Source: GCA-001856825 sp038729485 (GTDB taxonomy: Archaea > Thermoplasmatota > Thermoplasmata > Thermoplasmatales > GCA-001856825). From it: a DNA stretch of 64,000 bases. The notes beneath the pieces are model-generated. The model was not told the origin of the DNA and searched no databases. It saw only the letters and a list, made by a program, of their open reading frames with translations. Of the stretch, positions 42,975-52,220 are shown one piece after another (positions within the stretch are counted from its first letter, which is position 1; each line of letters begins with the position of its first letter). The translations under genes and the position numbers were made by a program. The stretch lies in assembly GCA_038729485.1 (NCBI GenBank), contig JAVYRX010000002.1, positions 127,064 to 191,063 on the forward strand. Reading direction: 5' to 3'.

Positions 42975-44258
42975 CTAATGCATCGTAGTTACAATTTCAG
43001 CTTCCTTTTCTTCAGGAAGTCTGATATTTCTAAACCAATAGTAGAACAGAGCAATTGAAATTATGTATAAAATCGATGCCATATAGAATGGAAGGTCATA
43101 TTCCTTCTGTTTAAGCATTATGGACCCTAGATAGGACGAAAACGAATTTGGCATCCTGAAAAATATACTTGTTATTCCTGACGCCATCCCCCTTTGATTA
43201 CTCGTAATGATTCCCATTATAAGAGAGGTGGACAGAGGACCAGAAACATTCATAAGAAGGGAACGAACAATGAAAAAGGTCGCGGATAGTGCAAAATTTT
43301 TGGCTAAAGGTATTAGAACCATAAATACGGTAGAAGAAAGCATAGTCACGACCATCGCATTTATCAATCCCATCCTTCTCCCTAGCGCTGGTGCAATCAA
43401 CGCGGAAAGCGCAATGACCGCTCCGGAGATGCCCAATATCGGTCCGCTAATTGTATCAGGAACGAGGAATTTGTAATTGAACCACTGACTCATCAATGGG
43501 ATAAATAGCCCTGCACCTACTGCTATGCCAAGATTTGATACTACGTACTTTGACAAGATTTCCTTTGATTCTGAGGTCATATTTTCTTTCTCTTTACGAG
43601 CTATTTTTATTCTATTCTCTGAAATACCCACGAAAAACGCCGTGGACGCTACCGTAGCTATCCCTAGTGAGATGTATAGCAATAGATGCGCATTCAATGT
43701 GCTTACCCCTAGCATGGAAAGGGGAGATATCAGGTATAGCATGAATCCTCCACATGCCCAAGCTCCGTTCAGGACAAGGGAATTAAAAGAAAATGCAGCC
43801 GTCCTTTTCTCTGATGAAGATAACTCAGACAACATGGCCCCCTGTGAGCTGGTAAATGCAGCATCGCCAACCCCTATTATTAAGGCCGCAAGAATAAGCA
43901 GGGAAAGAGAGATAGAAAAAGAAAGTACCAGTACTCCTAAACCCAGTGCAACATTTCCGTATACGATAATGGCCTTCCGCCCCCTTTTGTCTGAAACTAT
44001 TCCAAGAGGAATTGAAAGGGCCGAAGCACTTATACCTTCGATTGTAAAGAGAAGACCCGCGTATACTATCGAAATTCCTCTAACAGTATGAAGAAAATAC
44101 GAAAGATCCGTAAATACAAGACCAAGGGCAAGGTTTCCAAACAAACTGCCAACTATGAGGCGCTTCGCGTTTCTAGAAAGACCGGAAAAATCGGAAAGGA
44201 ATCTCTTATTATTTTGCAAAGTTAAACACCGCTGATTGATGATTCGATAATACGCCAC
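42975..44258 (-). CDS. Major facilitator superfamily transporter
   Basis: A 427-residue membrane protein with about 12 hydrophobic helices. The loop between helices 2 and 3 has the MFS motif GIVSDKRGRKAIIV (near 83-96). Helices come in two groups of six around a charged loop (RIKIARKEKENMTSESKE, near 215-235). The substrate is not apparent; drug or metabolite export is a common role. The GTG at 44258 is the first start; an internal TTG near residue 14 is possible. It lies next to the debris stretch beyond tRNA-Pro. Confidence 0.88.
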   Translation of the reverse strand: MAYYRIINQRCLTLQNNKRFLSDFSGLSRNAKRLIVGSLFGNLALGLVFTDLSYFLHTVRGISIVYAGLLFTIEGISASALSIPLGIVSDKRGRKAIIVYGNVALGLGVLVLSFSISLSLLILAALIIGVGDAAFTSSQGAMLSELSSSEKRTAAFSFNSLVLNGAWACGGFMLYLISPLSMLGVSTLNAHLLLYISLGIATVASTAFFVGISENRIKIARKEKENMTSESKEILSKYVVSNLGIAVGAGLFIPLMSQWFNYKFLVPDTISGPILGISGAVIALSALIAPALGRRMGLINAMVVTMLSSTVFMVLIPLAKNFALSATFFIVRSLLMNVSGPLSTSLIMGIITSNQRGMASGITSIFFRMPNSFSSYLGSIMLKQKEYDLPFYMASILYIISIALFYYWFRNIRLPEEKEAEIVTTMH

Positions 44259-44469
44259 GGTATGAATACCCCGGACAATGACAGGATAATATCGGATTGA
44301 GCCTCATAAACCTCTATCCAATCGAAAATTTAAGTTTTCCATGTTCACTTGTAATATTTATCAAAGGGTCTTGTTACAGAGAAGTTTTGAAACTTATTTT
44401 TCCCAGATTTCATTAGGGATAAGTTTTTTGTGATACTCTTACCTATTTTAAATCGATGGGGTGACGGCA

Positions 44470-44817
44470 ATGAAGATAGACGACGTTTATAAAATGAAAG
44501 GTGTTCTGGCGGTGGGAGAATTTGACCAAAATGGGAGACTCATTATGTTCAAAAGCGATCAATTGAATCCAGTTCAGGCTGATTCAACGGCGAGACTCAG
44601 TGGTTCTCTCTTTTCGTTGCTTTCAAGCATATTTTCAATATATTCAATGTATTGCGGCATTCCTATTGAACAAGTAAACGAAATGATTTTCAGAGGCCGG
44701 GAAGTTTCACTAGTCTTGGTTTCAGGAAGCCATCGGGACGCAGGTGCATTTTTTAGGTCTGACACCATTGATTCTGAGGTACTCATTCAAACTCTTAAGG
44801 AATACTGCTCTGAGTAA
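44470..44817 (+). CDS. DUF2173-family small protein
   Basis: A 115-residue protein resembling the DUF2173/roadblock-like group: MKIDDVYKMKGVLAVGEFDQ, GRLIMFKSDQL, a hydrophobic helix region and VSLVLVSGSHRDAGAFF. Similar proteins occur in sulfur-oxidising and acidophilic organisms, often in several copies, with no established function. ATG 44470 is preferred over GTG 44461, because GGGGTGA then lies five bases before the start. Confidence 0.75.
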   Translation: MKIDDVYKMKGVLAVGEFDQNGRLIMFKSDQLNPVQADSTARLSGSLFSLLSSIFSIYSMYCGIPIEQVNEMIFRGREVSLVLVSGSHRDAGAFFRSDTIDSEVLIQTLKEYCSE

Positions 44818-45168
44818 TTACGACAAAATGCTGAGACAATAGATACAACGCATTTCGTAACCTTATTTTTCAGATATTATATTACGAGAAGAAATGCTCC
44901 GTATTTCAATTCGTTAGCACTATCCTTCAACATAGGCTATGCACTGACGACTTTGAAAATATTCAAATTACGGTCACTGGAGTCTAACACGACGAATGAA
45001 CCCTAATGTTGGAAATCATGTCATATGACTGCTCTCTGAATTGTTAACTTTATAGAACAATAACGTGGAAGACCTTAGCTCGTGAAGTTCATAGATGCGG
45101 CACAATTTCTTTTATGCTCTTACACGGTGCGATCTCCTACAGATCCTACATACACATATTTCTCGAAT
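44818..45168. other. Intergenic region without a supported gene
   Basis: About 350 bases. A plus-strand frame from 45082 runs into the antisense of the Bax1 gene and looks like a chance frame. I see no tRNA or clear stem-loop. It probably holds terminators of the flanking convergent genes. Confidence 0.4.
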
Positions 45169-46506
45169 TCAACAAATTTTGCTGCCTGTCCTTCCGGTTA
45201 CGACGAGCTTCAGACCTTTCCACATAACGATGAATCCAGCCTTCTTAAGCGATTCTTCAGGCGGCATTCCCATGAATTCAAGATACTCAATCATTGCCTG
45301 CCCGTCTGGATATAGAGCGTTCAGATGAGATACAATCTTTTCGCTTAATCCAACGTTGGCCTGATTGGATTTTGTCTCTTCAATATTAACGCGTTTCTCG
45401 TAAGCTCTGTATTTCTGGTCAAGATATTCCTTTACCCGCCACCAGTCAATCTCTTCCTTGAAGCATATGGCACCTTTGGGACATTTCTCTCCATTCTCCA
45501 AAACACAAAAAGTTTCTGCCTTTAGGCCTGAATCGCGAATCATCCGTTCTTTGGAAATATCATTGGCATATTGTCTCGTGGTAGTAATGAATATGAACAC
45601 ATCACCTCCGAGATTGATTGAGTAGTCGGGCGTTATAGATGTTGAGTTAATTTTAACTGTGTTCGGGTTTGTGTTGACGAAATCCGGGATCTTCTTCTGC
45701 TGTTCAACTCCCAGGTCAATTATACCGGATATTGAATCGTCGAGATGATAATTAAACTCCTTTTTTGTTCTCCTTTCCTTTAGCGATACCTTCGCGTTTA
45801 TTTCCCAATCATCATGGGTGAGAACATCTCTTATGAATAGGGAAAGCTTGACTCCGTACCTTTCACTCTTTTCGAATATTGATACAGGGCCATCTACTCT
45901 TATTTTGTGCCTATTGCCGTCCATGCTTTCGCTGTATAGCAAACCTTTAGACCTAACGCTTCTTATAAATTCGTTAAAATGCTTCTCCGTCAATACCTCA
46001 ACCCATAGAGATTTCATCATGACTGTTTCTATCTGTTCCCTGTTAAAGATTTTGGCAAGTATTTCCGGAGACGTGTTTTTAGGAGAGACTAAGATCTGGT
46101 TACTTTCCATATCCCCATAAAGGGCGCTTTCAACCTCTGCAACGTCAGTAACGAGAATGCTGGCAGCCTTTTCTAGTATTCGCTTCCTCTCGGATGGACT
46201 TATCGACGGGTTTAGTGCTAATGAAAAAACTATTTTCCTGACCCTTTCTGCATCCAGGGATGAAGGTTTTCTGAATTCGGAATATCTAAACATTATAAGT
46301 GCTATTCCTCTCAATATTTTAGGATTCTGAACTTTCAGCTCCATAGTCTTTAGACTTTCTTCTATCTCCCCTCTTGTTTTCCCTACGTTCCTGTTGAAGA
46401 GATCCAAGACAGCTGAACAGTAGTCGCTGTTATCTTCTGTAAGGAATATTGATCTGAGCACTCCTTTATTGCTCTTCCTAACTGACATCAGCTGAACTGG
46501 GAACAC
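45169..46506 (-). CDS. bax1: Bax1 nuclease partner of XPB (DUF790)
   Basis: A 445-residue protein of the DUF790 family, the archaeal Bax1 nuclease that binds XPB and cuts DNA at bubble or fork structures in a repair process resembling nucleotide excision repair. The N-terminus FPVQLMSVRKSNKGVL matches family starts, so GTG 46506 is preferred over the ATG six codons later. The later nuclease-like region includes VNTNPNTVKINSTSITPDYS and VFIFITTTRQYAND. It overlaps the XPB gene by 29 bases, the usual archaeal gene pair. Confidence 0.9.
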   Translation of the reverse strand: MFPVQLMSVRKSNKGVLRSIFLTEDNSDYCSAVLDLFNRNVGKTRGEIEESLKTMELKVQNPKILRGIALIMFRYSEFRKPSSLDAERVRKIVFSLALNPSISPSERKRILEKAASILVTDVAEVESALYGDMESNQILVSPKNTSPEILAKIFNREQIETVMMKSLWVEVLTEKHFNEFIRSVRSKGLLYSESMDGNRHKIRVDGPVSIFEKSERYGVKLSLFIRDVLTHDDWEINAKVSLKERRTKKEFNYHLDDSISGIIDLGVEQQKKIPDFVNTNPNTVKINSTSITPDYSINLGGDVFIFITTTRQYANDISKERMIRDSGLKAETFCVLENGEKCPKGAICFKEEIDWWRVKEYLDQKYRAYEKRVNIEETKSNQANVGLSEKIVSHLNALYPDGQAMIEYLEFMGMPPEESLKKAGFIVMWKGLKLVVTGRTGSKIC

Positions 46507-47815
46507 CCTTTCTCCTCCTCTTGGACGTCATAAACTCGCTTGTCCCGCTCGCTACTATCTCGTATAGAGTTGCCTTTTTTCCCTCCGATGGCCGAAGAAT
46601 CCTTCCAAGGCGTTGCCTGAACTGCCTTGTGGATCCAGATCCGCTAAGTATTATGCCAACGGAGGCATCTGGTACGTCCACCCCCTCATCTAGAACCCTC
46701 GACGTTGCAAGAGCAGTGACATGGCCATCCTTGAACATCCTGAAGTACTCCTTCCTCTCCGGCCCTGGAGTGAGATATGTTATGCACGGGATAAGGAATT
46801 CTCTTGAAATAAGATACGCTGAATCTGTGTCTTCAGAGAATATTATAGCCTTTTCACCTTTATGTTTTGAGAGAACGTATCTGACTGTATCAATCTTTAC
46901 TCTAGAATTGAATGCTATCAACCTTGCCTTTCTCCATGCTATAAGCGCTTCCCTTCCCTCCGGATTCCACGATGATAATATGAAGCGTTCGAAATCCCAT
47001 GGCCCTCTCATTCTCATCCTATGCTTTCTAAGATACGAGAGGAATATTTTCCTATTTTTCTGGTACTCTTCCTCCTCGTCTTGTTCAAGCTCAACCGGTA
47101 TTCTTATTATCTCATAATCTGCAAGGAATTCCGTAAGTTCCTCATAACCCAGTTCGAATACTTTTCCTCCCATGAATCTTTCTAGATGTTCGTGCAGCAT
47201 GTCTGTTCTTTCGTAGGTGGCGGTAAGGCCCAACCTATACGGTGATGCAAACATTCTCGCTATATCCAAGAATCTCTCTGCTGCCAAATGGTGAACTTCA
47301 TCGACCAACAGGAATTTAAATCTGTTGCCGAGTTTTTCCGCCATAAGATATGCTGAATCGTAAGTGCTTACCGATATGTCTCTAATATCCTTCTCTCCGC
47401 CGCCTATCTGGCCTACTTCTTTGCCGAATGTCTTCTCTAATCGTTCCCTCCACTGCTGTACCAATTCTATGGTAGGTGCTATGACGAGAGTGGTTGTAGA
47501 TAGCCTCGACATAGCCTCTATGCCTATGTGCGTCTTTCCAGCTGCAGTTGGGAGAACTACAACTCCGGAGTAATAGTTAGAAGCCCAGACATCGACAGCT
47601 TTTTTCTGGTAAGATCTCAGGGTCTCCTTGTGATTAAGTTCTATATTACCTGTAGAAAACACATAATCTACTGCATCCGGGAAATCCGACTTAAGTCTTG
47701 CATACTGATAACCTTCCGCTCTGTAGCAGTTTGTTCTGCTGTCATATGTAAGGTAACTAGGGACCTTCTCAGGGTCTTGGATAATAATCGTTCCCCTACT
47801 GTAACTGAGTTTCAT
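46478..47815 (-). CDS. xpb: XPB/Rad25-type DNA helicase
   Basis: A 445-residue superfamily 2 helicase. The N-terminal damage-recognition-like domain covers about 1-60; motif I is VVLPTAAGKTHIGIEAM (near 85-101), motif II LLVDEVHHLAAERF (near 168), motif III LGLTATYERTD, then the second RecA lobe with ALATSRVLDEGVDVPDASVG and motif VI RQFRQRLGRILRP. It unwinds DNA for the Bax1 nuclease encoded just downstream. The length is typical of archaeal XPB. Confidence 0.95.
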   Translation of the reverse strand: MKLSYSRGTIIIQDPEKVPSYLTYDSRTNCYRAEGYQYARLKSDFPDAVDYVFSTGNIELNHKETLRSYQKKAVDVWASNYYSGVVVLPTAAGKTHIGIEAMSRLSTTTLVIAPTIELVQQWRERLEKTFGKEVGQIGGGEKDIRDISVSTYDSAYLMAEKLGNRFKFLLVDEVHHLAAERFLDIARMFASPYRLGLTATYERTDMLHEHLERFMGGKVFELGYEELTEFLADYEIIRIPVELEQDEEEEYQKNRKIFLSYLRKHRMRMRGPWDFERFILSSWNPEGREALIAWRKARLIAFNSRVKIDTVRYVLSKHKGEKAIIFSEDTDSAYLISREFLIPCITYLTPGPERKEYFRMFKDGHVTALATSRVLDEGVDVPDASVGIILSGSGSTRQFRQRLGRILRPSEGKKATLYEIVASGTSEFMTSKRRRKGVPSSADVS

Positions 47816-47889
47816 TTGCTCTTAATATCAAGCAACTGTTATTTAACTGTTGTTCTGCAACATAATTCTTCTAGCCTATACGTTCCCTA

Positions 47890-49035
47890 TTACGACCAGC
47901 TCTTAGCTTTTATTAGATAGAAGGTGTGATAGCCTGTAATGGCCTTGTAATAGCCTTCAAGTTTCTTGTCTGTTTCGGGTGAGCCTGTATCTACGAGGAG
48001 GTACTTTGTCGAGAGGGTCATAATTTTATGGTAGGTAGCAACTACTATTATCCCTTCTTTTCCAATTTTCTCTATGATTCTAGGACTTATTTGCTGATTT
48101 CCCCTGCCCAGAAGAAATCCCTGGCCGCCGAGAGGAGTGATTATAAGGTGAAGCTTTCCGCTTCCTACCCCTGATATGCTATTCTTTATTAATTCCTCGT
48201 TCATGTCAGTCCCTACGAGCTCTATTCCACCATCCTCTTTAACGAATATGATATCGACTCCAAGAAGATTGCTTTCTATCGCAAGCTGCTTCAATACTTC
48301 TTTTGCTGTCGTTCCTGGACCCACTATGTAATAGTGACCCTTTTGAAGGTCCTCTATAACCTGATTCGCTATGGCCTCCTGCTGAACTTTTTCGCTATCC
48401 CCTTCCGTTGGCGTCTTAGAACCTTGGATATGCGAACTTTCGTAGGGTATCTTCAGGTAACAGTAAAGTTTTGCAGATAGAGAACCTTTCCTGAATAGTT
48501 CTTCATCCACGTCTAGAACCTCTGCCCGGATTGTCTCTAACTTCTCATTCGAAAGGTACATAAGAGCTAGATCGCCCGCCGCTTCGGGCGTCACGGCAAA
48601 ACATGAAGAATACATCTTTACGCCAGCAGGAACGCCAAGAGCGACAATTTTGTCCCCGACCGATTCGCAGATGTTCCTCGCAGTACCGTCGCCACCGACA
48701 AAGATTAGAAGGTCAGCCCCCTTTCTCAAAATCTCCCTAGAACAATAAATACTATCAGAACCTGTTGTAATTTCTGAAACTTTGCATACAATTTCATAAT
48801 TAAACCCGGCATTCCTAACCGTCTCTTCACCCATTTTCCCGGGGCAGGTCAATACCTCCAGCGGTTCGTTTACCTTTTTCAATCTAGTTAATGCTCTATA
48901 CCCTTTTTCTGGTGCAGTCATAATGGCACCCATTTTCATTGCTTCTACGACCATCTGTGGACTGTCTGTTCCCTTTAAACCAACCCTTCCCCCCATACCT
49001 GCAATTGGGTTCACTATAAAACCAACCCTCTTCAT
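47890..49035 (-). CDS. ATP-NAD kinase-like protein (AcoX/COG3199 family)
   Basis: A 381-residue member of the NAD-kinase superfamily. The N-terminus RVGFIVNPIAGMGGRVGLKG and the GGDGT motif (LLIFVGGDGTARNI, near 110-123) bind nucleotide, and GVPAGVKMYSSCFAVTP is characteristic of the AcoX-like branch. The C-terminal domain with HYYIVGPGTTAKEVL and GQGFLLGRGNQQISP is family-specific. Its substrate is not established to my knowledge, and it need not be the cell's NAD kinase. It stands as a single gene between XPB and 5S rRNA. Confidence 0.88.
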   Translation of the reverse strand: MKRVGFIVNPIAGMGGRVGLKGTDSPQMVVEAMKMGAIMTAPEKGYRALTRLKKVNEPLEVLTCPGKMGEETVRNAGFNYEIVCKVSEITTGSDSIYCSREILRKGADLLIFVGGDGTARNICESVGDKIVALGVPAGVKMYSSCFAVTPEAAGDLALMYLSNEKLETIRAEVLDVDEELFRKGSLSAKLYCYLKIPYESSHIQGSKTPTEGDSEKVQQEAIANQVIEDLQKGHYYIVGPGTTAKEVLKQLAIESNLLGVDIIFVKEDGGIELVGTDMNEELIKNSISGVGSGKLHLIITPLGGQGFLLGRGNQQISPRIIEKIGKEGIIVVATYHKIMTLSTKYLLVDTGSPETDKKLEGYYKAITGYHTFYLIKAKSWS

Positions 49036-49165
49036 CCAAATTCCTTCTTTTCATCGATTATCACGATATGATATTATAGATTCCGATCTCTATCTCAAGA
49101 AATATCGATGAAACACTAGAAATACTTCAATAGAAAATGATTAATAACAATTGTAAATACTGTAG

Positions 49166-49292
49166 AGGTAGACGGCCATAGCGACGGGGAAACACCCGGT
49201 CTCATTCCGAACCCGAAGGTTAAGCCCGTCCGCGTTCCGCACGCGTACTGTGTTCCGCGAGGGCACGGGAAATGCGGTTCGCTGTCTCCACT
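49166..49292 (+). rRNA. rrf: 5S ribosomal RNA (unlinked)
   Basis: A sequence of about 127 nt with the conserved 5S core: GGCCATAGCGACGGGG, AAACACCCGGTCTCATTCCG, AACCCGAAGGTTAAGCCCG, and a closing stem AGACGGC/GCTGTCT. Ends are approximate within a few bases. No 16S or 23S gene lies near, as in Thermoplasma, whose rRNA genes are scattered. A TATA-like stretch lies just upstream (taataacaattgtaaata). Confidence 0.9.
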
Positions 49293-49298
49293 TATGTT

Positions 49299-49306
49299 CT
49301 TATATA
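49299..49306 (+). promoter_or_regulatory. TATA box of the HAD-radB unit
   Basis: CTTATATA begins seven bases after the estimated 5S rRNA end and about 25 bases before the ATG at 49328, consistent with a leaderless transcript separate from the 5S gene. Confidence 0.5.
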
Positions 49307-49327
49307 CAGAAAGCGCATCTTGATAAG

Positions 49328-49945
49328 ATGCGAGCCTCCGTTATAGCATTTGACGTTGACGGTGTTCTTCTCAAACAGAGGAGCAGCTGGAGCACAATTC
49401 ACGATTACTTTGGGGTAAACAATGAAGAGTCCCTCAGTGCTTTTCTTCAGGGTAAAATAAGCTATCAAGAATTTGTTGACAGGGACGTAAACCTATGGCT
49501 AAAGAAAAGGGGAATCATAAAGAAAGATGAGATAGAAAATATAGCGAATCGGGTAGAACCGAATCCAAATTACCAAGAACTTTCAGCATTGCTAGCTGAA
49601 TTCAAGGGGAAGAAAATCGCAGTTTCTGGTGGCGTAGATGCCATAGTATCGAGGGTTAACTCCTTTTTTCCGTTAGACAAGATCTACTCCAATGAGCTGG
49701 TATTCGAAAATGGTGAGCTCGTTGGCGGAAGAGCAGTCGTAAACCCTCAGGATAAGGGAAGAATACTTGAACGCTTCGACGGATTCAAGGTTTCTGTTGG
49801 GGATTCCGAATGGGATGTAAACATGTTCAAAAGATCAAATTATTCGATTCTCTTCAATTCTGAGCGCGAGGTTGCCAGTGCCGATCTTGTCATAAAGAGT
49901 AACGATTTGGGTCAGCTTGCAAGAGTTCTAAGAGAGATTATATGA
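49328..49945 (+). CDS. HAD-superfamily phosphatase (SerB-like)
   Basis: A 205-residue haloacid-dehalogenase hydrolase. Motif I is AFDVDGVLL (catalytic Asp near residue 9), motif II is KKIAVSGG, and motif III/IV is VSVGDSEWDVNMF. The helical cap between motifs I and II is of the phosphoserine-phosphatase size. The frame is open further upstream into 5S rRNA, but ATG 49328 starts MRASVIAFDVDG. Substrate unknown; phosphoserine is one option. Its stop overlaps radB by four bases. Confidence 0.88.
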   Translation: MRASVIAFDVDGVLLKQRSSWSTIHDYFGVNNEESLSAFLQGKISYQEFVDRDVNLWLKKRGIIKKDEIENIANRVEPNPNYQELSALLAEFKGKKIAVSGGVDAIVSRVNSFFPLDKIYSNELVFENGELVGGRAVVNPQDKGRILERFDGFKVSVGDSEWDVNMFKRSNYSILFNSEREVASADLVIKSNDLGQLARVLREII

Positions 49946-50610
49946 GCGGCAAGCTCTCCACTGGCTCTAGATCGCTGGATAGCTTTTTGCAGGGTGGATT
50001 TGAGAGCGGAATAATTTCCGAAATATTCGGTGAACCCGGAAGCGGAAAGACAAACCTAGTTCTTAGTTCCTCCTTAACCAACTCGGCCAAGGGGAAGATC
50101 ATATATCTTGATACGGAAGGTGTTTCTGCAGAAAGATTGGCTCAAATGGCAAGGCATGGTTCAGTTCCGTCTAACGTTAAATTTTTCAGAATAAGGAATT
50201 ATGAAGAACAGCTTGAGTCTGTTCCTGCAATATTAAATCTTGTCCTTTCCATGAGCGACGTTGTAATGGTCGTGGTAGATACTATAACAGCACATTACAG
50301 GGTGGAACGCGACATTAGGAGCGAGTTACGCAGGAGAACTTCCAATACATTGCTTACACAGGTGGAGATGCTTTCCAACGTAGCTTCCACGCTTGAAATA
50401 CCCGTCCTCATGGTAAATCAAGTGTATTCCGAAAAGGATACGAGTGAGGTTAAACCGGTTGGGGGAAGCGCTCTGACTCACATGGCAAAGGCAATTTTCA
50501 AGGTGGAGAAGGTAGGAGGGGGGTTCAGAGAGCTAGTAGTGGTGAAGCACAGAAGCCTCCCTGAGGGAATCAGGTGCAGGTTCAGGATCACAGAATATGG
50601 AATTGAATAG
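49942..50610 (+). CDS. radB: DNA repair and recombination protein RadB
   Basis: A 222-residue RecA-fold protein, the archaeal RadA paralogue that lacks the N-terminal helix-hairpin-helix domain. Walker A is GEPGSGKTNL (near 31-40), Walker B VVMVVVDTI, and the LNQVYS-type segment VLMVNQVYSEKDTSEVKP is typical. It starts with the RadB-like STGSRSLDSFLQGGFESGII. It assists homologous recombination. Translationally coupled to the HAD gene. Confidence 0.95.
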   Translation: MSGKLSTGSRSLDSFLQGGFESGIISEIFGEPGSGKTNLVLSSSLTNSAKGKIIYLDTEGVSAERLAQMARHGSVPSNVKFFRIRNYEEQLESVPAILNLVLSMSDVVMVVVDTITAHYRVERDIRSELRRRTSNTLLTQVEMLSNVASTLEIPVLMVNQVYSEKDTSEVKPVGGSALTHMAKAIFKVEKVGGGFRELVVVKHRSLPEGIRCRFRITEYGIE

Positions 50611-50641
50611 ATTATATACTTAATAAACCTAATTGCATTGA

Positions 50642-51652
50642 ATGGGCGTAGACATTTCCTCTTTGGTCGAAAGCAAGGAAATAGATTTAAAAAGCCTCAA
50701 AGGGAGGGTTGTCGCTGTAGATGCCTTCAATGTCATATATCAGTTCCTAAGCAACATTAGGGAATATGATGGCTCCCCACTTAGGGATAGGAAGGGGAAT
50801 ATTACCTCACACCTTTCGGGCATCTTTTACAGAAACATAAACCTCCTGGAAAGCGGCATCATCCCCGCCTATGTTTTCGACGGGAAACCTCCTCCTCTTA
50901 AGGACAAGACTATAAAGGAAAGAATCGCACTGAGAGAAAAAGCGGAAGAGGAATATAAACTCTCCATGGCAATGGGGGATTACGAAAAGGCGAGAAGTTA
51001 CGCGTCGAGAACTTCTAGGTTGACCCAGGAAATGATTACGGAATCGAAAAAACTGCTAACGGCTATGGGCATAACCGTAATAGATGCACCGTCAGAGGGC
51101 GAGGCGGAAGCATCCTATCTGTGCAGGATTGGAATAGCATACTCTGCAGTCTCCCAGGATTACGATTCCCTCCTTTTCGGTTCCCCGAGGCTCATCAGGA
51201 ACCTTACAATAACAGGAAAGAGAAGATACGGCAAAACCGGGCGAGTTGTAGACATCAAACCTGGGATTATAGAAACGGACGAAGTTTTGAGAAAACTTGG
51301 GATTACCAGGGAGCAGCTAATCGACATAGGCATATTAGTTGGTACGGACTTCAATGACGGGATCAAGGGGATAGGCCCAAAAAAAGCGTATCAGCTGGTC
51401 AAGAAATACGGTTCGATTGAAAAAATACCTTCGATAAGTATTGAAAACTATGAAGAGATAAAAGAAATATTCCTTAATCCTGAGGTTCGGGATACTGAGC
51501 AGATTAGCAGCCTTGAATTGAACGAGCAGAACATTGTGGACATTCTGGTGAATACCCATGATTTTTCGAGGGAAAGGGTTGAATCAGCCCTCGCTAGGAT
51601 TAAGGAGGCGAGAAAACAGGGGGTGCAGAGGAGCATTGACTCCTTTTTCTAG
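50642..51652 (+). CDS. fen: Flap endonuclease 1
   Basis: A 336-residue 5' flap nuclease for Okazaki fragment processing and repair. The N-terminal MGVDISSLVESKEIDLKSLK, acidic metal ligands in AVDAFNVIYQFL, VFDGKPPPLK, APSEGEAEASYL and SQDYDSLLFG, and the helix-hairpin-helix GTDFNDGIKGIGPKKAYQL are all present. The C-terminal QRSIDSFF is a PCNA-interacting box. ATTATATA lies 28 bases upstream of the ATG. The tmk gene starts inside its last codons. Confidence 0.97.
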   Translation: MGVDISSLVESKEIDLKSLKGRVVAVDAFNVIYQFLSNIREYDGSPLRDRKGNITSHLSGIFYRNINLLESGIIPAYVFDGKPPPLKDKTIKERIALREKAEEEYKLSMAMGDYEKARSYASRTSRLTQEMITESKKLLTAMGITVIDAPSEGEAEASYLCRIGIAYSAVSQDYDSLLFGSPRLIRNLTITGKRRYGKTGRVVDIKPGIIETDEVLRKLGITREQLIDIGILVGTDFNDGIKGIGPKKAYQLVKKYGSIEKIPSISIENYEEIKEIFLNPEVRDTEQISSLELNEQNIVDILVNTHDFSRERVESALARIKEARKQGVQRSIDSFF

Positions 51653-52220
51653 GATATACCTTGCCGTTGAAGGAATTGACGGAACTGGAAAGACATACGT
51701 TGCAAAGCACATTTCGGAGAAATTTAACTTCATCATGGCTAGGGAGCCTTCAAATACAGAGATAGGGGCAGTTATAAATTCCGGACAATGGGATCCTATT
51801 ACTGACTTCTTCCTCTTCATGGCAGACAGAAGCAACACGCTGAGGGGGCTTCCCAAGGATGGAAACATTGTTTCTGACAGGTCACTATATTCCAGTTTCG
51901 CATATCAGGGTTACGATCTTTGGAAGAAATTTGGAACCTTTGAACGCTATTTTTCCTTCTTCAACGATGTTTCGAAACTGCTTCCGGCCCTTCCAACGCA
52001 TGTCTTTGTTCTTTTCTGCAACGTAAATACCGCCTTAGAGAGAATAAAGGGGAGAGGGAAGTTGTCAAGGTTCGAAAGATTGGAATATTTGGAAGGTGTC
52101 CAGAAACTTTATCTTGAACTGGGAAACGTAGCTGAAAACGTAACTTACGTCGATTCCAACGTCACTCTCGAGAAGCTTTACGAATCCGTCGATAAAGAAG
52201 TTATAAAGTTGTTACGATAG
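51636..52220 (+). CDS. tmk: Thymidylate kinase
   Basis: A 194-residue kinase phosphorylating dTMP. The P-loop is EGIDGTGKTYVAKHI, the DR motif IVSDRSLYSSFAYQGYD, and the lid-side arginines lie near KGRGKLSRFERLEYL. The frame extends back to 51558 inside fen, but TTG 51636 (LTPFSRIYLAVEG) gives the normal N-terminus and has GAGGAG just upstream. It overlaps fen by 17 bases, a replication-related pairing, and converges on the methionine aminopeptidase gene. Confidence 0.92.
   Translation: MTPFSRIYLAVEGIDGTGKTYVAKHISEKFNFIMAREPSNTEIGAVINSGQWDPITDFFLFMADRSNTLRGLPKDGNIVSDRSLYSSFAYQGYDLWKKFGTFERYFSFFNDVSKLLPALPTHVFVLFCNVNTALERIKGRGKLSRFERLEYLEGVQKLYLELGNVAENVTYVDSNVTLEKLYESVDKEVIKLLR

Noticed and set aside
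45082..45315. Plus-strand frame overlapping the end of the Bax1 gene
   Set aside because: Most of it is antisense to a confidently assigned gene and it lacks start signals.
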